DNA of 64,000 nucleotides from Phycisphaerae bacterium (GTDB taxonomy: Bacteria > Planctomycetota > Phycisphaerae > Sedimentisphaerales > Sedimentisphaeraceae), in contig JALWYQ010000014.1 in assembly GCA_027078365.1 (NCBI GenBank), forward strand, positions 1-64,000, given 5' to 3'. Within the stretch, counting starts at the first letter, position 1; every line of letters starts with the position of its first letter. Below the pieces are notes generated by a model, which saw only the letters and a list, made by a program, of their open reading frames with translations, was not told the origin of the DNA and made no database searches. Positions 50,467-62,202 of this stretch are shown here, one piece after another. A program made the translations under genes and the position numbers.

Positions 50467-53400
50467 CTATTGACCTGGATCGTTAAGTAAATACCAACTA
50501 GAGTAAGCTCTCTTGCCTGTTGGATCTTCAACAACAACTCTCCATGTTAACGGTAGCGCTCCACTGCCATTCTCAAGAGTTCTAACCTTAATTCTCAAAT
50601 AAACTTGACCGTCAGCAAACCAAAGAGAATAGATTCCACCGTTGTGTATTTCGCCATCCTCTTCATAGAGCAATGTGTTAAATCCAGACTCTTCTTTACA
50701 CTCAAACCCGTATTTCACAACACCACTGTCGTCGGTTGAAGTTGCAGGAGCTATCATGTAATGGTAAACTCCTGGAGCATAGGTATCGAGTTCTGCACCA
50801 TAATATATTGGGTCTGGAGTCGTAGGTGGATCAAAGTCATAATTATCGTCGATCTCAGGAAGCCTACAACTTGCCTCTTCACTAGCGTCTCCAGCATTAA
50901 CATTGGCACTCTTATCACGAGTTTGAACGGTATATGTATATTTCGCTCCAGCACTCAATCCAGTATCAACATACTCATTAGAACTTTGCCACCCTGAATC
51001 ATGACCAGGAACTAGCTCACCTTCATTGTTTGCTTCGCCGCCAATGTATCTAAAGTTGTACTCAACACCACTCTCGTCAGATGCCGCAACTGCGGTCATC
51101 CTAACTGATGTGTGTGATGCCGGCACAGGAGCAATAGCCCACTGAGAAGGTGACGGTGATGGTGGAGAATAATCGTTACCAACAACCACATACACTCTAG
51201 ACGTAGGAAGCGTTGTATTCGTTGCCCCACCAAATGGGTGCAATCTATCATCCGCGATAACATCAAAACTATACTCTGAGCCAACTGTAAGCCCCGCAAA
51301 GGTGCACTCTCTTGCTTCCTGTGCTTCTAAATCATCTTGATCTTCTGCTTGAGAGATAGCCTCTTTGAGAGTTCCGTCTGGATTATAACACCTAAATGTG
51401 TAAGTTACCTGACAACCGGTATTGTCTCTAGCATCAGCGACCCTCAAATAAACACTTGAAGAGCCCGAAGAAGAACGCGGCTTGACTTCCCACTTCAATG
51501 GGTCAGGCCAAGGGGCAGTTGTATCGTTATCATAATTGGTTGCAAAGATTGCCAAATCGGTGTTGTTTACATTACCATCCATATCGAGGTCAGTACCCTC
51601 GCACCAATCAGGGAAGGCACAATCGTTATGCGTATTCCAAGACGCTATAATACTCAAGTCTGTTGCGTCAACCAAACCACTATAGTCAAAATCACCCTTT
51701 ATATTAGTATCAACTAAATTGTAATAACCAATATCAGTAGTCCCAGATTCAAGGATGTTATTGATATCCGTTGTATGGCGATAGAGAACAAAGCTTGAAG
51801 AGATGTCCTTACCCTTGTCAATACACGGGCTATCAACATCGTAAGGATTACCCTCTTGATTTCGGTTTAAGTAATAATCACTACGATCACCCTTTACAAA
51901 CCACGGACGACTAGATGCGTTACCGCTTAGCATACTAGCATAATCCCAAGTTACTTCAGCATTATCTGTCGCATCATCAGGATCGCCGCTGTAAACGTTA
52001 ACTCCACTTCTACCACCCATAACATCGGAATACTTTATATCAAGAGTCGATGGATTCGAAACAGGAGTGTCTGGATCACTGTCGTGATCGAATATTCCAA
52101 CATCAATTTGATCGGCATTATTTGGATCTGAAGAAGAGTTCTCCCAGAATATCGTATTTACCGCGAGAACATCAGCTCCATAGGTAATTTCTAGACCGCC
52201 TCCAGCAGCTGCGGTGTTATCTGCGATCGTAGCTTGCTTGATTTCTACCTTCGCATCTGCTGTCGCACAGACTCCACCACCGCTATTAGTAGCTGTATTC
52301 TTAACGATTAGATCGTTTAACAACTTAGCTTTTCTAGGAGTAGCAGAATCATAACCACCGCAGTATATAGCTCCACCGGAAACCTTAGCCGTGTTAGATT
52401 CAAATATAGAATCTACTATAGTCGCAGCGGTGTTCCACGTATAAACAGCTCCACCAGAACCAGCTGGTGAATTTTCCACTATAGCAACATTATTCTGGAA
52501 TTCGTCTGCTGAGAGCTTCAGATTTGAGCCTGTATTAGCGTACAATGCCCCACCATTGTAAGCTGTATTTTCGTTAAATTTAGAGTCGTACAAAGATGCA
52601 TTTGTGCCGTCAAAGAAACAAGCGGCTCCCATCGTTGCCTTGTTGGTTCCAAAAGTACAATCTCTTATGGTGACACTACCATTTTTTCCATAAAGTGCAC
52701 CACCAGAACTTATGTAGATATAGTTATTGTACTCGGCAACATCGGTCTCAGCTTCATTGTCTGTAAAAGTGCAATGATCAAAAATTACTCCAGAAGAACC
52801 ATTTATATAAACAGCTCCACCATGAGTCTCTACGTTGTAGTTGTAGTTTGGGAAAGGCCTGTAACCATCTGTTCCTTTACCAGACAACCCGCAGACACCA
52901 CTTTGGCTATGACAATTTGTAAACGTGCAATAGTAAAACTCTGGCGAAGCACCTGAGGCAGTAAATACTGCAGCACCCGCTGCGATACTACCAGCTGCAA
53001 GAATTTCGCTTGGAGATTTAGCTAACCCTGGATCCGTGCTATTGGTATCATCAGAAAATGCATCACCACCGTTACCACCATTACCAGCTTTCACCTTAAG
53101 ATTGATAAAATCACAATGGTAAACTTTAGGGCTACTATTGCCACCACAGAAGATTCCTGCTCCACGAGCATCTCCCGGTAAGCCTCCTTCACCACCATCA
53201 GTAGCTGTGGTTCCGCCACCACCATCGTCAACTAAATTACCATTGGCGCCATTTCCACCATTTCCACTTCTAATTTCGCAATCCTTGATAACAAGGTACT
53301 TTAACGTAGGAGAAGAGTTGTCCAGATCGATTGCACCACCACGAATAGGTTTTCCAGGTTCACCTGCCGCTTCGAGAGGATTTGCAGACTCTATTCCATC

Positions 53401-53787
53401 TTTACCATTCAAAGAAAATATATAACTGTTAGGACCAAATGTAATGGTCAAACCACTAACAGTAGTATCTGCTCCGCAATCTTTAATGACAAGCGGCGTA
53501 GAAACCTTTCCATCCGTTCCAGCAGTAGCATAGAGAACCGTTGATGCAACGACGGTAGGGTCTGTTGGATCTTCACTTCTAATGGTAATAGCTTTACTGT
53601 CAATCGTAATTGACTCCGTAATATAGTACGGCTGAGACGATGGCGCTATCACTATCACATCACCATTAACAGCAGCATTTACAGCTTCCGTGATAGTAGG
53701 ATATTCGCCTGGAAAAGCAATAGTCCTAGCATGCGCCAGCGACAATGTTGTTAACAAGACCAAAACTACAAATATATATTTCTTCAC
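50467..53787 (-). CDS. secreted right-handed beta-helix protein with dockerin-like and fibronectin-like regions
   Basis: YPTITEAVNAAVNGDVIVIAPS; repeated GGAVYxxxxSxxxIxxCxFxxNxA; DFDYSGLVDATDLSIIASW...DLDMDGNVNNTDLAIFATNY; GTG start inferred. Confidence 0.88.
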   Translation of the reverse strand: MKKYIFVVLVLLTTLSLAHARTIAFPGEYPTITEAVNAAVNGDVIVIAPSSQPYYITESITIDSKAITIRSEDPTDPTVVASTVLYATAGTDGKVSTPLVIKDCGADTTVSGLTITFGPNSYIFSLNGKDGIESANPLEAAGEPGKPIRGGAIDLDNSSPTLKYLVIKDCEIRSGNGGNGANGNLVDDGGGGTTATDGGEGGLPGDARGAGIFCGGNSSPKVYHCDFINLKVKAGNGGNGGDAFSDDTNSTDPGLAKSPSEILAAGSIAAGAAVFTASGASPEFYYCTFTNCHSQSGVCGLSGKGTDGYRPFPNYNYNVETHGGAVYINGSSGVIFDHCTFTDNEAETDVAEYNNYIYISSGGALYGKNGSVTIRDCTFGTNKATMGAACFFDGTNASLYDSKFNENTAYNGGALYANTGSNLKLSADEFQNNVAIVENSPAGSGGAVYTWNTAATIVDSIFESNTAKVSGGAIYCGGYDSATPRKAKLLNDLIVKNTATNSGGGVCATADAKVEIKQATIADNTAAAGGGLEITYGADVLAVNTIFWENSSSDPNNADQIDVGIFDHDSDPDTPVSNPSTLDIKYSDVMGGRSGVNVYSGDPDDATDNAEVTWDYASMLSGNASSRPWFVKGDRSDYYLNRNQEGNPYDVDSPCIDKGKDISSSFVLYRHTTDINNILESGTTDIGYYNLVDTNIKGDFDYSGLVDATDLSIIASWNTHNDCAFPDWCEGTDLDMDGNVNNTDLAIFATNYDNDTTAPWPDPLKWEVKPRSSSGSSSVYLRVADARDNTGCQVTYTFRCYNPDGTLKEAISQAEDQDDLEAQEARECTFAGLTVGSEYSFDVIADDRLHPFGGATNTTLPTSRVYVVVGNDYSPPSPSPSQWAIAPVPASHTSVRMTAVAASDESGVEYNFRYIGGEANNEGELVPGHDSGWQSSNEYVDTGLSAGAKYTYTVQTRDKSANVNAGDASEEASCRLPEIDDNYDFDPPTTPDPIYYGAELDTYAPGVYHYMIAPATSTDDSGVVKYGFECKEESGFNTLLYEEDGEIHNGGIYSLWFADGQVYLRIKVRTLENGSGALPLTWRVVVEDPTGKRAYSSWYLLNDPGQ

Positions 53788-53965
53788 TATTAGTACCCTC
53801 AACAATGGACTGCAAATATTTTAGACAACGCGAAGGAGCAAGACTAAATGTTAAAGCCTTCGCATCCTTGCACCGTGAACAATAACCTCAAGATTTCAAG
53901 ACGACGCCAAGTCCATTACGCCAATATCTACAAGGATGTTCATATGCAGTCAAAATACACCAATT

Positions 53966-56900
53966 CTATTGTGTCATTCCGGTAGCTTTTTCTTCTAGCT
54001 CATCATAGAACATAAGTGTTGGTTTGATGAGAATAAGAAGTACATTGCTATCTTTAACTTGTGATCTATTTTCAAACAAACGCCCTATCAATGGCAATTT
54101 ACTGAGAACAGGTATGCCATCTTCCATATTAACATCTGCAGAAAGTTTTTGACCACCAATCAAGAGAGTTCCACTGTCTGGAACCAAAACTCTAGTCTTA
54201 ACATCGGCAATCTGCGATTCTGGCAACTCAATCTTGTAACTTACCTCAGGAGAAGCCGGCATATCGTATGTTTTATTGAAGTTCGTTGATGTAAACGAAG
54301 TTGTTACATTAAGCAATACATACTTCTTGTCCGCTGTGATAGTTGGAGTAACATTGAGAACAACACCATCGAATAGAGTATCAATTGTAGGGTCTGCAAT
54401 AATAGTTGTGTTCTGGTTATCACCAGCCTGAGTAACGTTTTCAAAGTCAAAGTCAGAGACATAACTCTTTGAAGTAAGTACGCTAATTGTTGCCGACTCA
54501 CCGTTTAACACTGTAACTTTTGGAGCATTAAGCGTTGTTGCATCTCTGTGCGCTTGAACCGCATGCACAATGAAACTAACCTGTAGATCGTCGAAAATCG
54601 TTCCGTAGCCACCTGATAACACACTAGGTAATAGACCACTTGCGCCGAGACTTCCCGGAACACCCGTTGCACCAGGAGTCGTATTTGTTGCACTGTTTTG
54701 ACTTAAACTCCAAGTGCCCCATTTAGAGCCTAGATTTTGAGATACATCAAAATCGATACCCAATTGCTCAATAAAGTTCTCGGTAACAATCAAGAATCTT
54801 GCCTCAATAGCGATTTGCTGACCAAGAGAAGAACGAAGCCCTTTGAGTAGCTTTGCAATCTTAACATGGTTCTCTGGAGACTGACTGATAACAAGTCTCT
54901 GGTTAGGGCCTTGTTTAATAGTCGCTTCTCCACCAGCATCGTACCAACTCTCAGGATCAACAGTATCTTGGATAAGGGTTATGATATCTTGTACCTGTTG
55001 TGAAGTTTGGTTTTCTACATCATCAGATGTCTGGGTATCATCATTATTGTTAGTTGGCACGCCGCTACTACCACCTTCACCTGAATAACCCATTGATGAA
55101 GTGTCCATATCGGTGATAAAGTTAGCTGGTTTTCCAAGTAACTCTGCAATAGAATACTGCCTTATTTCCATCCTATTTGGCAAGGCATCGACGGTAGCAA
55201 CTGTGATAATTCCATCCTTGACTGCATAATCAAGATCGGCAAAACCACCAGAAACAGAACCCAAGATAAGTTTTAGTGCCACACTAATCTTAACTGTGCC
55301 TGGCATTGTAACATTAATAGGCGTATCTTGCTCGACGTATGCATTGTCAGATAAATCACGCCAAAGAACAACAATCTTAAGCGCTGGAGAGACGCTATTT
55401 TTAATCATCTCAATGGCTTCAGAGAATGTTGTTTCTTCTGTAAGAGCAGACAAATCAACTTCTTTATCTAACTCTCTATAAACAGCGTAGTTAGCCGGAT
55501 CAACAGCCATTTCTTGATCACTTTTGCGTTTGCCTACGAGATCTTTCCAGTTCTTAGGATATGTCATCTCGTCTACGTAAGGAATGGTGCTTTTATCTGT
55601 CTCTAAGAGAAGCTTGATTTCTTGTTCGTACTTCTCCTTTTGAATAGAGTTTTGTTCACGCCAAGTAATGATATCTTCAAGACTCTGCTTTTGCATCAAC
55701 GCTGTATCATTAAGTGGGTCAATCGCTAACAATGCATCAATTTGAGCAAGCGCCTCTTTATATCGTTGTTCTTTTTGGAACGCGTAAGAGTTCTTGAGGT
55801 ACTCTTTAACAGCCTTCTCTCTTTGACGCTCCATATTCTCTCTAATTTGTTCTTGGAGCTTCTCGGTTTCGGCAATTTGCTTTTTCGAGTCCTCTTGAGC
55901 CTTCTGGTTTGCGTTTTGCTCAATATTGTTAGATAGTGCATCTAACTTTGACTTATAATCTGAATAAAGGGAATCACCGAGAAGCATTCTGTTTTTATCA
56001 ATATTTGCGTAGGCTATCGCAAGAGCACTTCTAGCCTTAGCATACTTCTCTTTAGATGCATAATCTTGAGCGCTTGCAATAGCATTATTAACTACCGCTC
56101 TTGTGTAATCACGCTGACGAGCTTTCTTTTGCTCAATCACCCTTATATAAGAATTCTCGGCTACTTGAGCTGAGTCAGCCTCTTGAGCCTCTTCGACCTC
56201 ACCAGCTGCTTCATTGTTAACTGCCTGAGTCGCTGTATTGTCTTTTACAGCCTCATTAGACGCTACTTCCTCATTCGCAACTTCTTGAGGCTTATCCTGG
56301 CTATCTTTATTCGTAACTTCTTGTGCCTGCTGGCTCTGCAACATTGAATCTATCTTACTTATGTAGTATTCGCTGTCTTTACCCCAGCTAGAAATAGCAA
56401 TACCAGAATCCTCAACACGCGTAAAACCTTCAAGTGCCGCCTTTAGTTCTCCAGCCTTGTAGCGTTTAATACTATCTTTGAACAACGCTTTCATCTCATC
56501 TTTAAGAGCGGCATTGCCCTTTTTCGCTTCGGCTAATTGAGCCTTAACGGCACTGCGCTGAGCATCACTTATCGATGGGTTTTTCGCTATGTTATTTAGG
56601 AGTGCAATTGCCTTAGAATATTGAGCATCTGCGATTAGTTTCTTGCTCTCAGAGAGACCTTCATCCGCATTGGCAGATTGATTCTTGGCAAGTTCAATAT
56701 TTGCAATTAGCTGTTTTACTTCTATAGCAGATTTACCTACCAACACATCCTTATATTCTTCCTGAAGTTGGTCAAGCATCTTGAGTGCTGAATCGTACAA
56801 TCCCTTCTCGTATTTAGCTTGGGCGACATCTATGTACTCTTGAGCAACCTCCATCCTAGCTTGTCGGTCAGAATCCGCTCCCAGAGCAACATCACTTAAT

Positions 56901-56983
56901 AGAAGGACTGAACCAATAATCGCAGTACACAAGGCTACTAGAAAAAAGGATCGACGCCTTACAAAATTTGACACTTTAGCCAC
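53966..56983 (-). CDS. type II/IV-pilus secretin-like outer membrane protein with long N-terminal TPR/coiled region
   Basis: QRLVISQSPENHVKIAKLLKGLRSSLGQQIAIEARFLIVTENFIEQLGIDF; C-terminal TRVLVPDSGTLLIGGQKLSADVNMEDGIPVLSKLPLIGRLFENRSQVKDSNVLLILIKP; GTG 56983 with GGAGG. Confidence 0.92.
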   Translation of the reverse strand: MAKVSNFVRRRSFFLVALCTAIIGSVLLLSDVALGADSDRQARMEVAQEYIDVAQAKYEKGLYDSALKMLDQLQEEYKDVLVGKSAIEVKQLIANIELAKNQSANADEGLSESKKLIADAQYSKAIALLNNIAKNPSISDAQRSAVKAQLAEAKKGNAALKDEMKALFKDSIKRYKAGELKAALEGFTRVEDSGIAISSWGKDSEYYISKIDSMLQSQQAQEVTNKDSQDKPQEVANEEVASNEAVKDNTATQAVNNEAAGEVEEAQEADSAQVAENSYIRVIEQKKARQRDYTRAVVNNAIASAQDYASKEKYAKARSALAIAYANIDKNRMLLGDSLYSDYKSKLDALSNNIEQNANQKAQEDSKKQIAETEKLQEQIRENMERQREKAVKEYLKNSYAFQKEQRYKEALAQIDALLAIDPLNDTALMQKQSLEDIITWREQNSIQKEKYEQEIKLLLETDKSTIPYVDEMTYPKNWKDLVGKRKSDQEMAVDPANYAVYRELDKEVDLSALTEETTFSEAIEMIKNSVSPALKIVVLWRDLSDNAYVEQDTPINVTMPGTVKISVALKLILGSVSGGFADLDYAVKDGIITVATVDALPNRMEIRQYSIAELLGKPANFITDMDTSSMGYSGEGGSSGVPTNNNDDTQTSDDVENQTSQQVQDIITLIQDTVDPESWYDAGGEATIKQGPNQRLVISQSPENHVKIAKLLKGLRSSLGQQIAIEARFLIVTENFIEQLGIDFDVSQNLGSKWGTWSLSQNSATNTTPGATGVPGSLGASGLLPSVLSGGYGTIFDDLQVSFIVHAVQAHRDATTLNAPKVTVLNGESATISVLTSKSYVSDFDFENVTQAGDNQNTTIIADPTIDTLFDGVVLNVTPTITADKKYVLLNVTTSFTSTNFNKTYDMPASPEVSYKIELPESQIADVKTRVLVPDSGTLLIGGQKLSADVNMEDGIPVLSKLPLIGRLFENRSQVKDSNVLLILIKPTLMFYDELEEKATGMTQ

Positions 56984-57354
56984 TATAACCTCCGGCAAAT
57001 ATTTAATTAATAACGGTGATTTTCTAATAAAAAAGCGTGCGCACAACCGCCGCAAAAATACAGGTAGCTAAGTCTATAAGCAAGGAATACTCTTTGCAAG
57101 ATAAAAATAACATCTCTCTATGCTCATTTTTTTCGTCTAACAAGACTGAAAATAGCGTTATCTGTTGCATATACGCATTAATTATCGGCGTTTATTTTTT
57201 TTGCGAATTAAAATACTAATATTTTTTTTAGAAAAACGCCGACAATTTTACCCCTGCCAATTTAATAAATACATTGCTTAAATCGAGTAAAGCCGATATT
57301 TTATTCAGTAGTTACGTTGAGAACGGGTTTATAACCATTATCAGGACAAATGAA

Positions 57355-58092
57355 ATGCCAGATATTACAAACGAAGTCTCTATTGCGGTTGACACTTCAG
57401 GCAGAGTCGGCTCTATCTGTGTTGGCAGAGGAGAAGAAATACTAGCAGAAAAATATTTTTCTGGGGCAATGAAGCATGCCGCCGAGGTATTCCCTACCCT
57501 AGTAGAAATCCTAGAAATGCTTAACCTGAGTGTTTCAGAGATAAAAAATATCTTCGTAGCAGCTGGACCTGGCAGTTTTACTGGGCTCAGAATAGGCGTA
57601 ACGATGGCAAAAATGATGGCTTTAGCTGCCAATGTCAAAATCGCTAGTGCAAGTACTCTCGATATTGTAGCTTGCAATGCAATCGATTATATAGAGCAGA
57701 ACAATCTGGATATAACTAGAATTGCTACTATCCTAGATGCAAAACGACAGCAGTTTTTTGTAGCTACTTACGAAAAAGACGGCTCTGACTGGATAAAAAA
57801 GCTAGACGATAGTATGACAAGCGTCGACGACTTCCTTAAAACTTATGCCACAGATAGCAAAAAGCCTATATTCTTACTAGGTGAGGGTCTAAAATATTAC
57901 CAAAAGCGATTCAACTCCGACGCAGTATCCTTTTTTGATGAATCTCTATGGGCTGCGCAGGCTAAAAATGTATATAAGCTGTGTTACCAGAAAGCCTTGG
58001 CCGGGAATTTCGAAGATGCATGCCTTTTTAAGCCAAAATATTTGCGACTATCTGACGCTCAAGAGAATCTAGCCCGCAAATCCGATACTTAA
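57355..58092 (+). CDS. tsaB: tRNA threonylcarbamoyladenosine biosynthesis protein TsaB
   Basis: SIAVDTSGRVGSICV; FVAAGPGSFTGLRIGVTMAKMMAL. Confidence 0.92.
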   Translation: MPDITNEVSIAVDTSGRVGSICVGRGEEILAEKYFSGAMKHAAEVFPTLVEILEMLNLSVSEIKNIFVAAGPGSFTGLRIGVTMAKMMALAANVKIASASTLDIVACNAIDYIEQNNLDITRIATILDAKRQQFFVATYEKDGSDWIKKLDDSMTSVDDFLKTYATDSKKPIFLLGEGLKYYQKRFNSDAVSFFDESLWAAQAKNVYKLCYQKALAGNFEDACLFKPKYLRLSDAQENLARKSDT

Positions 58093-58140
58093 AATCCTTA
58101 CCATATACAGACGTATAATTACCAACAAGTCTCTATCTAT

Positions 58141-58176
58141 ATTATAGAGCCTATCCTCATTATAGAGCCTATCCTT
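58141..58176. repeat. 18-bp tandem duplication upstream of groEL1
   Basis: ATTATAGAGCCTATCCTC then ATTATAGAGCCTATCCTT. Confidence 0.8.
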
Positions 58177-58474
58177 ATAAACCTGTTGTTTGTACTTTAT
58201 GTCTTGCCTACTAGCAGGATTTTAACCTCTCTCTGTCAAGTTGGCTGATAAGAAGCTTCTTAAAATGCCATACATGCAGTTTTACGCAGAATTAAACCAC
58301 GACGAGCACATATAAAAAGCTTTTTTAATCAAACTTAAGAATCTGTAAAAAAAGAACTTACATAAAGATTCCATCAACACAACTCTCACTTCATCACATA
58401 TTGGCACTATCTTTGCATAGAAGCCACTCATAAATTCATTAATCAATGTTGGTTGTATTAGGAGAAACCAAATT

Positions 58475-60157
58475 ATGGCAGTTAAAGATTTAGCATTTGA
58501 GTCAGATGCGCGAGCTGCTTTGCTAGCAGGTGTTGAAAAACTCGCAGCAGCAGTCAAGTCAACTCTGGGACCAAGAGGTCGCTGTGCTATCATCGATAAA
58601 GGTTGGGGTGGCCCTACCGTCACCAAGGATGGTGTCACAGTGGCACAAGAAATCGAACTTAGAGATAAAGTTGAGAATATGGCGGCGACCCTCGTAAAAG
58701 AGGCTGCTTCCAAAACTTCAAAAAATGCGGGCGACGGAACAACAACCGCAACAGTTCTAACTGAAGCAATATTTAAAGAAGCCTTCAAAAACTTAACCGC
58801 AGGTGCTGACGCAATGAGCATGAATCGCGGCATTAAAAAGGCTGTAGATGTTGTAGTCAAAGAGCTAGCTAAGATGGCTAAGCCAATAGATATGACTAAG
58901 AAAGATGACATAGTCAATATCGCATCTATATCTGCTAACAACGACCAAGAAATCGGCAAACAGATGGCAGAAGCCTTCCTGCGTGTTGGTAAAGATGGTG
59001 TTATCACTGTAGAGGAAGGTAAAGGTCTTGATACAACTGTAGATTTCGTTGAAGGTATGCAGTTTGACCGTGGATATCTGTCTCCACACTTCGCAACAGA
59101 TCAAGATAGCATGGTATGCGAACTTGAGAAACCATTCATTTTGGTCTTTGAGGATAAAATCAGTAATATTCAAAAGCTAGTTCCACTTCTAGAAGCTATA
59201 GCAAAAGCCAAGAGGCCTCTTCTTATTATTGCAGAAGATGTCGAAGGAGAAGCTCTAGCAACTCTAGTAGTAAATAAGATGCGCGGCACTATTGAAGTTG
59301 CGGCAGTAAAGGCTCCTGGTTACGGCGAACGTAGAAAGGCAATGCTAGAAGACATTGCGATATTAACTGGCGCAACCGCTATCTTTAAAGACCTTGGCAT
59401 TGAGCTTGACAATGTTGAAGTTACTCAACTTGGCCAAGCAAAGAAGGTTGTAATTGATAGCGATAACACAATCATCGTTGAAGGTGCTGGCGATGAAGAT
59501 GCTATCCAAGCTAGGATTGCACAGATTAGAAGCGAGATTGAAGTAACCACAAGCGACTATGATCGCGAGAAACTTCAAGAGAGAATGGCAAAACTAACCG
59601 GCGGAGTAGCACAAATCAATGTTGGTGCTGGCAGCGAAGCCGAGATGAAGGAAAAGAAAGCTCGCATTGAAGATGCTCTTCACGCAACAAGAGCTGCAAT
59701 AGAAGAAGGTATCGTTGCCGGTGGAGGTGTCGCACTTGTACGCTGCATTAAAGCAGTTGAAGCTATCAAGGCAAAGGGCGACGAAAAGACTGGTATCCTT
59801 GCCGTCGCAAATGCTCTCAAAGTTCCTTGTAGCACTATAGCAAGCAACGCTGGTGCTGTCGCAAACCTAGTGGTAAATAAGGTTGCCAACGGCGAGGGTG
59901 GATTTGGCTACAACGCCGATAAAGATAAATATGAAGATCTAATCGAAGCTGGTGTTGTTGATCCAGTTAAGGTAACAAGAATTGCCATCCAAAACGCTGC
60001 ATCAGTTGCAGGTTTATTGATGACTACAGATTGTGTTGTAACAGAAACACCATCAGCGGCCTCAGCCGCAGCTGATATGGCTGGAATGGGCGCAGGCATG
60101 CCTGGCATGGGCGGCATGGGTGGTATGGGAGGTATGGGCGGAATGGGTATGATGTAA
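58475..60157 (+). CDS. groEL: chaperonin GroEL, copy 1 (GGM tail)
   Basis: [43 protein letters not shown]; tail [20 protein letters not shown]. Confidence 0.97.
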   Translation: MAVKDLAFESDARAALLAGVEKLAAAVKSTLGPRGRCAIIDKGWGGPTVTKDGVTVAQEIELRDKVENMAATLVKEAASKTSKNAGDGTTTATVLTEAIFKEAFKNLTAGADAMSMNRGIKKAVDVVVKELAKMAKPIDMTKKDDIVNIASISANNDQEIGKQMAEAFLRVGKDGVITVEEGKGLDTTVDFVEGMQFDRGYLSPHFATDQDSMVCELEKPFILVFEDKISNIQKLVPLLEAIAKAKRPLLIIAEDVEGEALATLVVNKMRGTIEVAAVKAPGYGERRKAMLEDIAILTGATAIFKDLGIELDNVEVTQLGQAKKVVIDSDNTIIVEGAGDEDAIQARIAQIRSEIEVTTSDYDREKLQERMAKLTGGVAQINVGAGSEAEMKEKKARIEDALHATRAAIEEGIVAGGGVALVRCIKAVEAIKAKGDEKTGILAVANALKVPCSTIASNAGAVANLVVNKVANGEGGFGYNADKDKYEDLIEAGVVDPVKVTRIAIQNAASVAGLLMTTDCVVTETPSAASAAADMAGMGAGMPGMGGMGGMGGMGGMGMM

Positions 60158-60223
60158 TCCCATCTCCGGCTTCTTTGCTTGTAAATAGATCATTCACGAA
60201 TAATATGTATTCTGGAGAATATT

Positions 60224-60511
60224 ATGAATATTAGACCATTAGGCGATCGAGTTGTTGTAGAACCGCAAGAGGCGCAAGAAAAAACAGCTGGTGGAATTAT
60301 CCTACCAGATACAGCAAAAGAAAAACCACTCATCGGAAAGGTTGTTGCTGTTGGTAGTGGCAAAATGTTAGACAATGGCCAAAGAGCTCAAATGAGTGTT
60401 AAGGTTGGCGATACAGTCGCCTTCAGTCAGTATGGTGGTAGTGATGTTAGCGTTGGAAAGAAGGACTACAAGATTCTTCACGAGAGCGACATTCTAGGCG
60501 TAATTGAATAA
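60224..60511 (+). CDS. groES: co-chaperonin GroES
   Basis: NIRPLGDRVVVEPQEAQEKTAGGIILPDTAKEKP. Confidence 0.97.
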   Translation: MNIRPLGDRVVVEPQEAQEKTAGGIILPDTAKEKPLIGKVVAVGSGKMLDNGQRAQMSVKVGDTVAFSQYGGSDVSVGKKDYKILHESDILGVIE

Positions 60512-60553
60512 TACTCGCGTTAGCGAATAGATATATCTGGAGGTAAACTAGAT

Positions 60554-62176
60554 ATGGCAAAACAAATGATGTTTGATGCAGCAGCAAGAAGCGAGCTAAA
60601 AAAAGGACTTAGCCAACTCGCCGCTGCCGTTAAAGTAACAATGGGGCCAACAGGAAAGAATGTTCTTTTAAGTAAAACCTTTGGCTCTCCAAGAGTAACA
60701 AAAGACGGTGTCTCAGTCAGTAAAGAAATAGAACTGCCTGAAGCTTTTGAAAATATGGGCGCAAAATTGGTCAACCAAGTTGCTAATAAGACCAGCGATG
60801 TTGTTGGCGATGGTACAACAACTGCAACTGTTCTAGCTGAGGCAATCTACTCTGAAGGGCTAAAGTATGTTGCTGCAGGAATAAACCCAGTTGCTATCCA
60901 AAGGGGTATCAACAAGGCTGCAAAGGTTGCAACTCAATTTATAGAGGATAGCAGTAAACCAGTAAAAGACCATAGCGATATTGCTAAGATTGGAACCATT
61001 AGTGCCAACAACAATCCTGCCATTGGCGAGATGATAGCCGAAGCAATGGACAAAGTTGGCAAAGAAGGAGTTATCGAAGTAGAAGAAGGCAACAGCCTAG
61101 AGACTGAACTCAGCGTCGTTGAGGGTATGCAATTTGATCGTGGCTACATATCGCCATATTTCATAACAAACACAGATACGTTGGAAGCTATCTATGAGGA
61201 TGCTTATGTACTTCTTTACGAGAAGAAGATTTCTAGCGTACGCGAACTTGTTCCGCTACTAGAAAAGGTTGCACAACTCGGAAAACCTCTAATCATCATC
61301 GCTGAAGATATAGAAGGTGACGCTTTAACCGCACTTGTTCTTAATCGCCTACAGGGCGTTCTAAAGGTTGCTGCGATTAAAGCTCCTGGTTTTGGAGAGC
61401 GTAGAAAAGCCATATTAGGCGATATCGCTATCCTAACAGGCGGTGAGGTCATTACAGAAGACCTTGGCATCAAGCTTGAAAATGTCGAAGTGTCTCAACT
61501 TGGTAAGATTAAGAAGATTATCATAGGCAAAGAAAACACTACTATTATTGAAGGCGCTGGCAAAAAGAAAGATATCAAGTCTCGTTGCGATCAAATACGC
61601 AGCATGATTGAGAAGACAACAAGCGATTATGATCGTGAGAAGCTTCAAGAAAGACTCGCAAAATTAACTGGTGGTGTAGCGGTAATCAAAGCCGGAGCTC
61701 CAACTGAAACAGAAATGAAGGAACGTAAAGATCTTCTAGATGATGCTCTTTGCGCAACTAAGGCTGCTGCTCAAGAAGGTATCGTATGCGGCGGTGGCGT
61801 AATCTTCCTTCGCGCAATTAAGGCTGTAAATGCTGCGAGATCAAAAGTGAAGGGAGACGAGAAGATTGGCTTTGATATCCTAGCTGAGGCTCTAAAATAT
61901 CCAACACGTCAGATCTGCGACAATGGAGGTCTTGACGGAGAGGTTATCGTTGAAGAAATCCTTGAAATGGATGACAACATGGGCTTTGATGCCGCTACTG
62001 GTGAGTATGTAGATATGCTCAAAGCTGGTATTATTGACCCTGCTAAAGTCTCACGTAGTGCTCTTCAGAATGCAGCAAGTGTAGCAGGTTTGATGCTAAC
62101 AACCAATGTAATGATAACTGATTTAGAAGAAGATGATGATAAAGAGCCTAAAGCTACTGCTGGGGCGGTATATTAA
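60554..62176 (+). CDS. groEL: chaperonin GroEL, copy 2 (no GGM tail)
   Basis: [43 protein letters not shown]; ends [18 protein letters not shown]. Confidence 0.97.
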   Translation: MAKQMMFDAAARSELKKGLSQLAAAVKVTMGPTGKNVLLSKTFGSPRVTKDGVSVSKEIELPEAFENMGAKLVNQVANKTSDVVGDGTTTATVLAEAIYSEGLKYVAAGINPVAIQRGINKAAKVATQFIEDSSKPVKDHSDIAKIGTISANNNPAIGEMIAEAMDKVGKEGVIEVEEGNSLETELSVVEGMQFDRGYISPYFITNTDTLEAIYEDAYVLLYEKKISSVRELVPLLEKVAQLGKPLIIIAEDIEGDALTALVLNRLQGVLKVAAIKAPGFGERRKAILGDIAILTGGEVITEDLGIKLENVEVSQLGKIKKIIIGKENTTIIEGAGKKKDIKSRCDQIRSMIEKTTSDYDREKLQERLAKLTGGVAVIKAGAPTETEMKERKDLLDDALCATKAAAQEGIVCGGGVIFLRAIKAVNAARSKVKGDEKIGFDILAEALKYPTRQICDNGGLDGEVIVEEILEMDDNMGFDAATGEYVDMLKAGIIDPAKVSRSALQNAASVAGLMLTTNVMITDLEEDDDKEPKATAGAVY

Positions 62177-62202
62177 TCATCAATAGAAATCTTAAACTAA
62201 CT

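Noticed and set aside
58282-59007. 241-aa minus-strand ORF opposite groEL1
   Set aside because: Mostly antisense to a highly conserved coding sequence; no protein-family features.
58475-62176. groEL1/groEL2 as an assembly duplication
   Set aside because: The two proteins are clearly divergent along their length, with different tails, so they are genuine paralogues.
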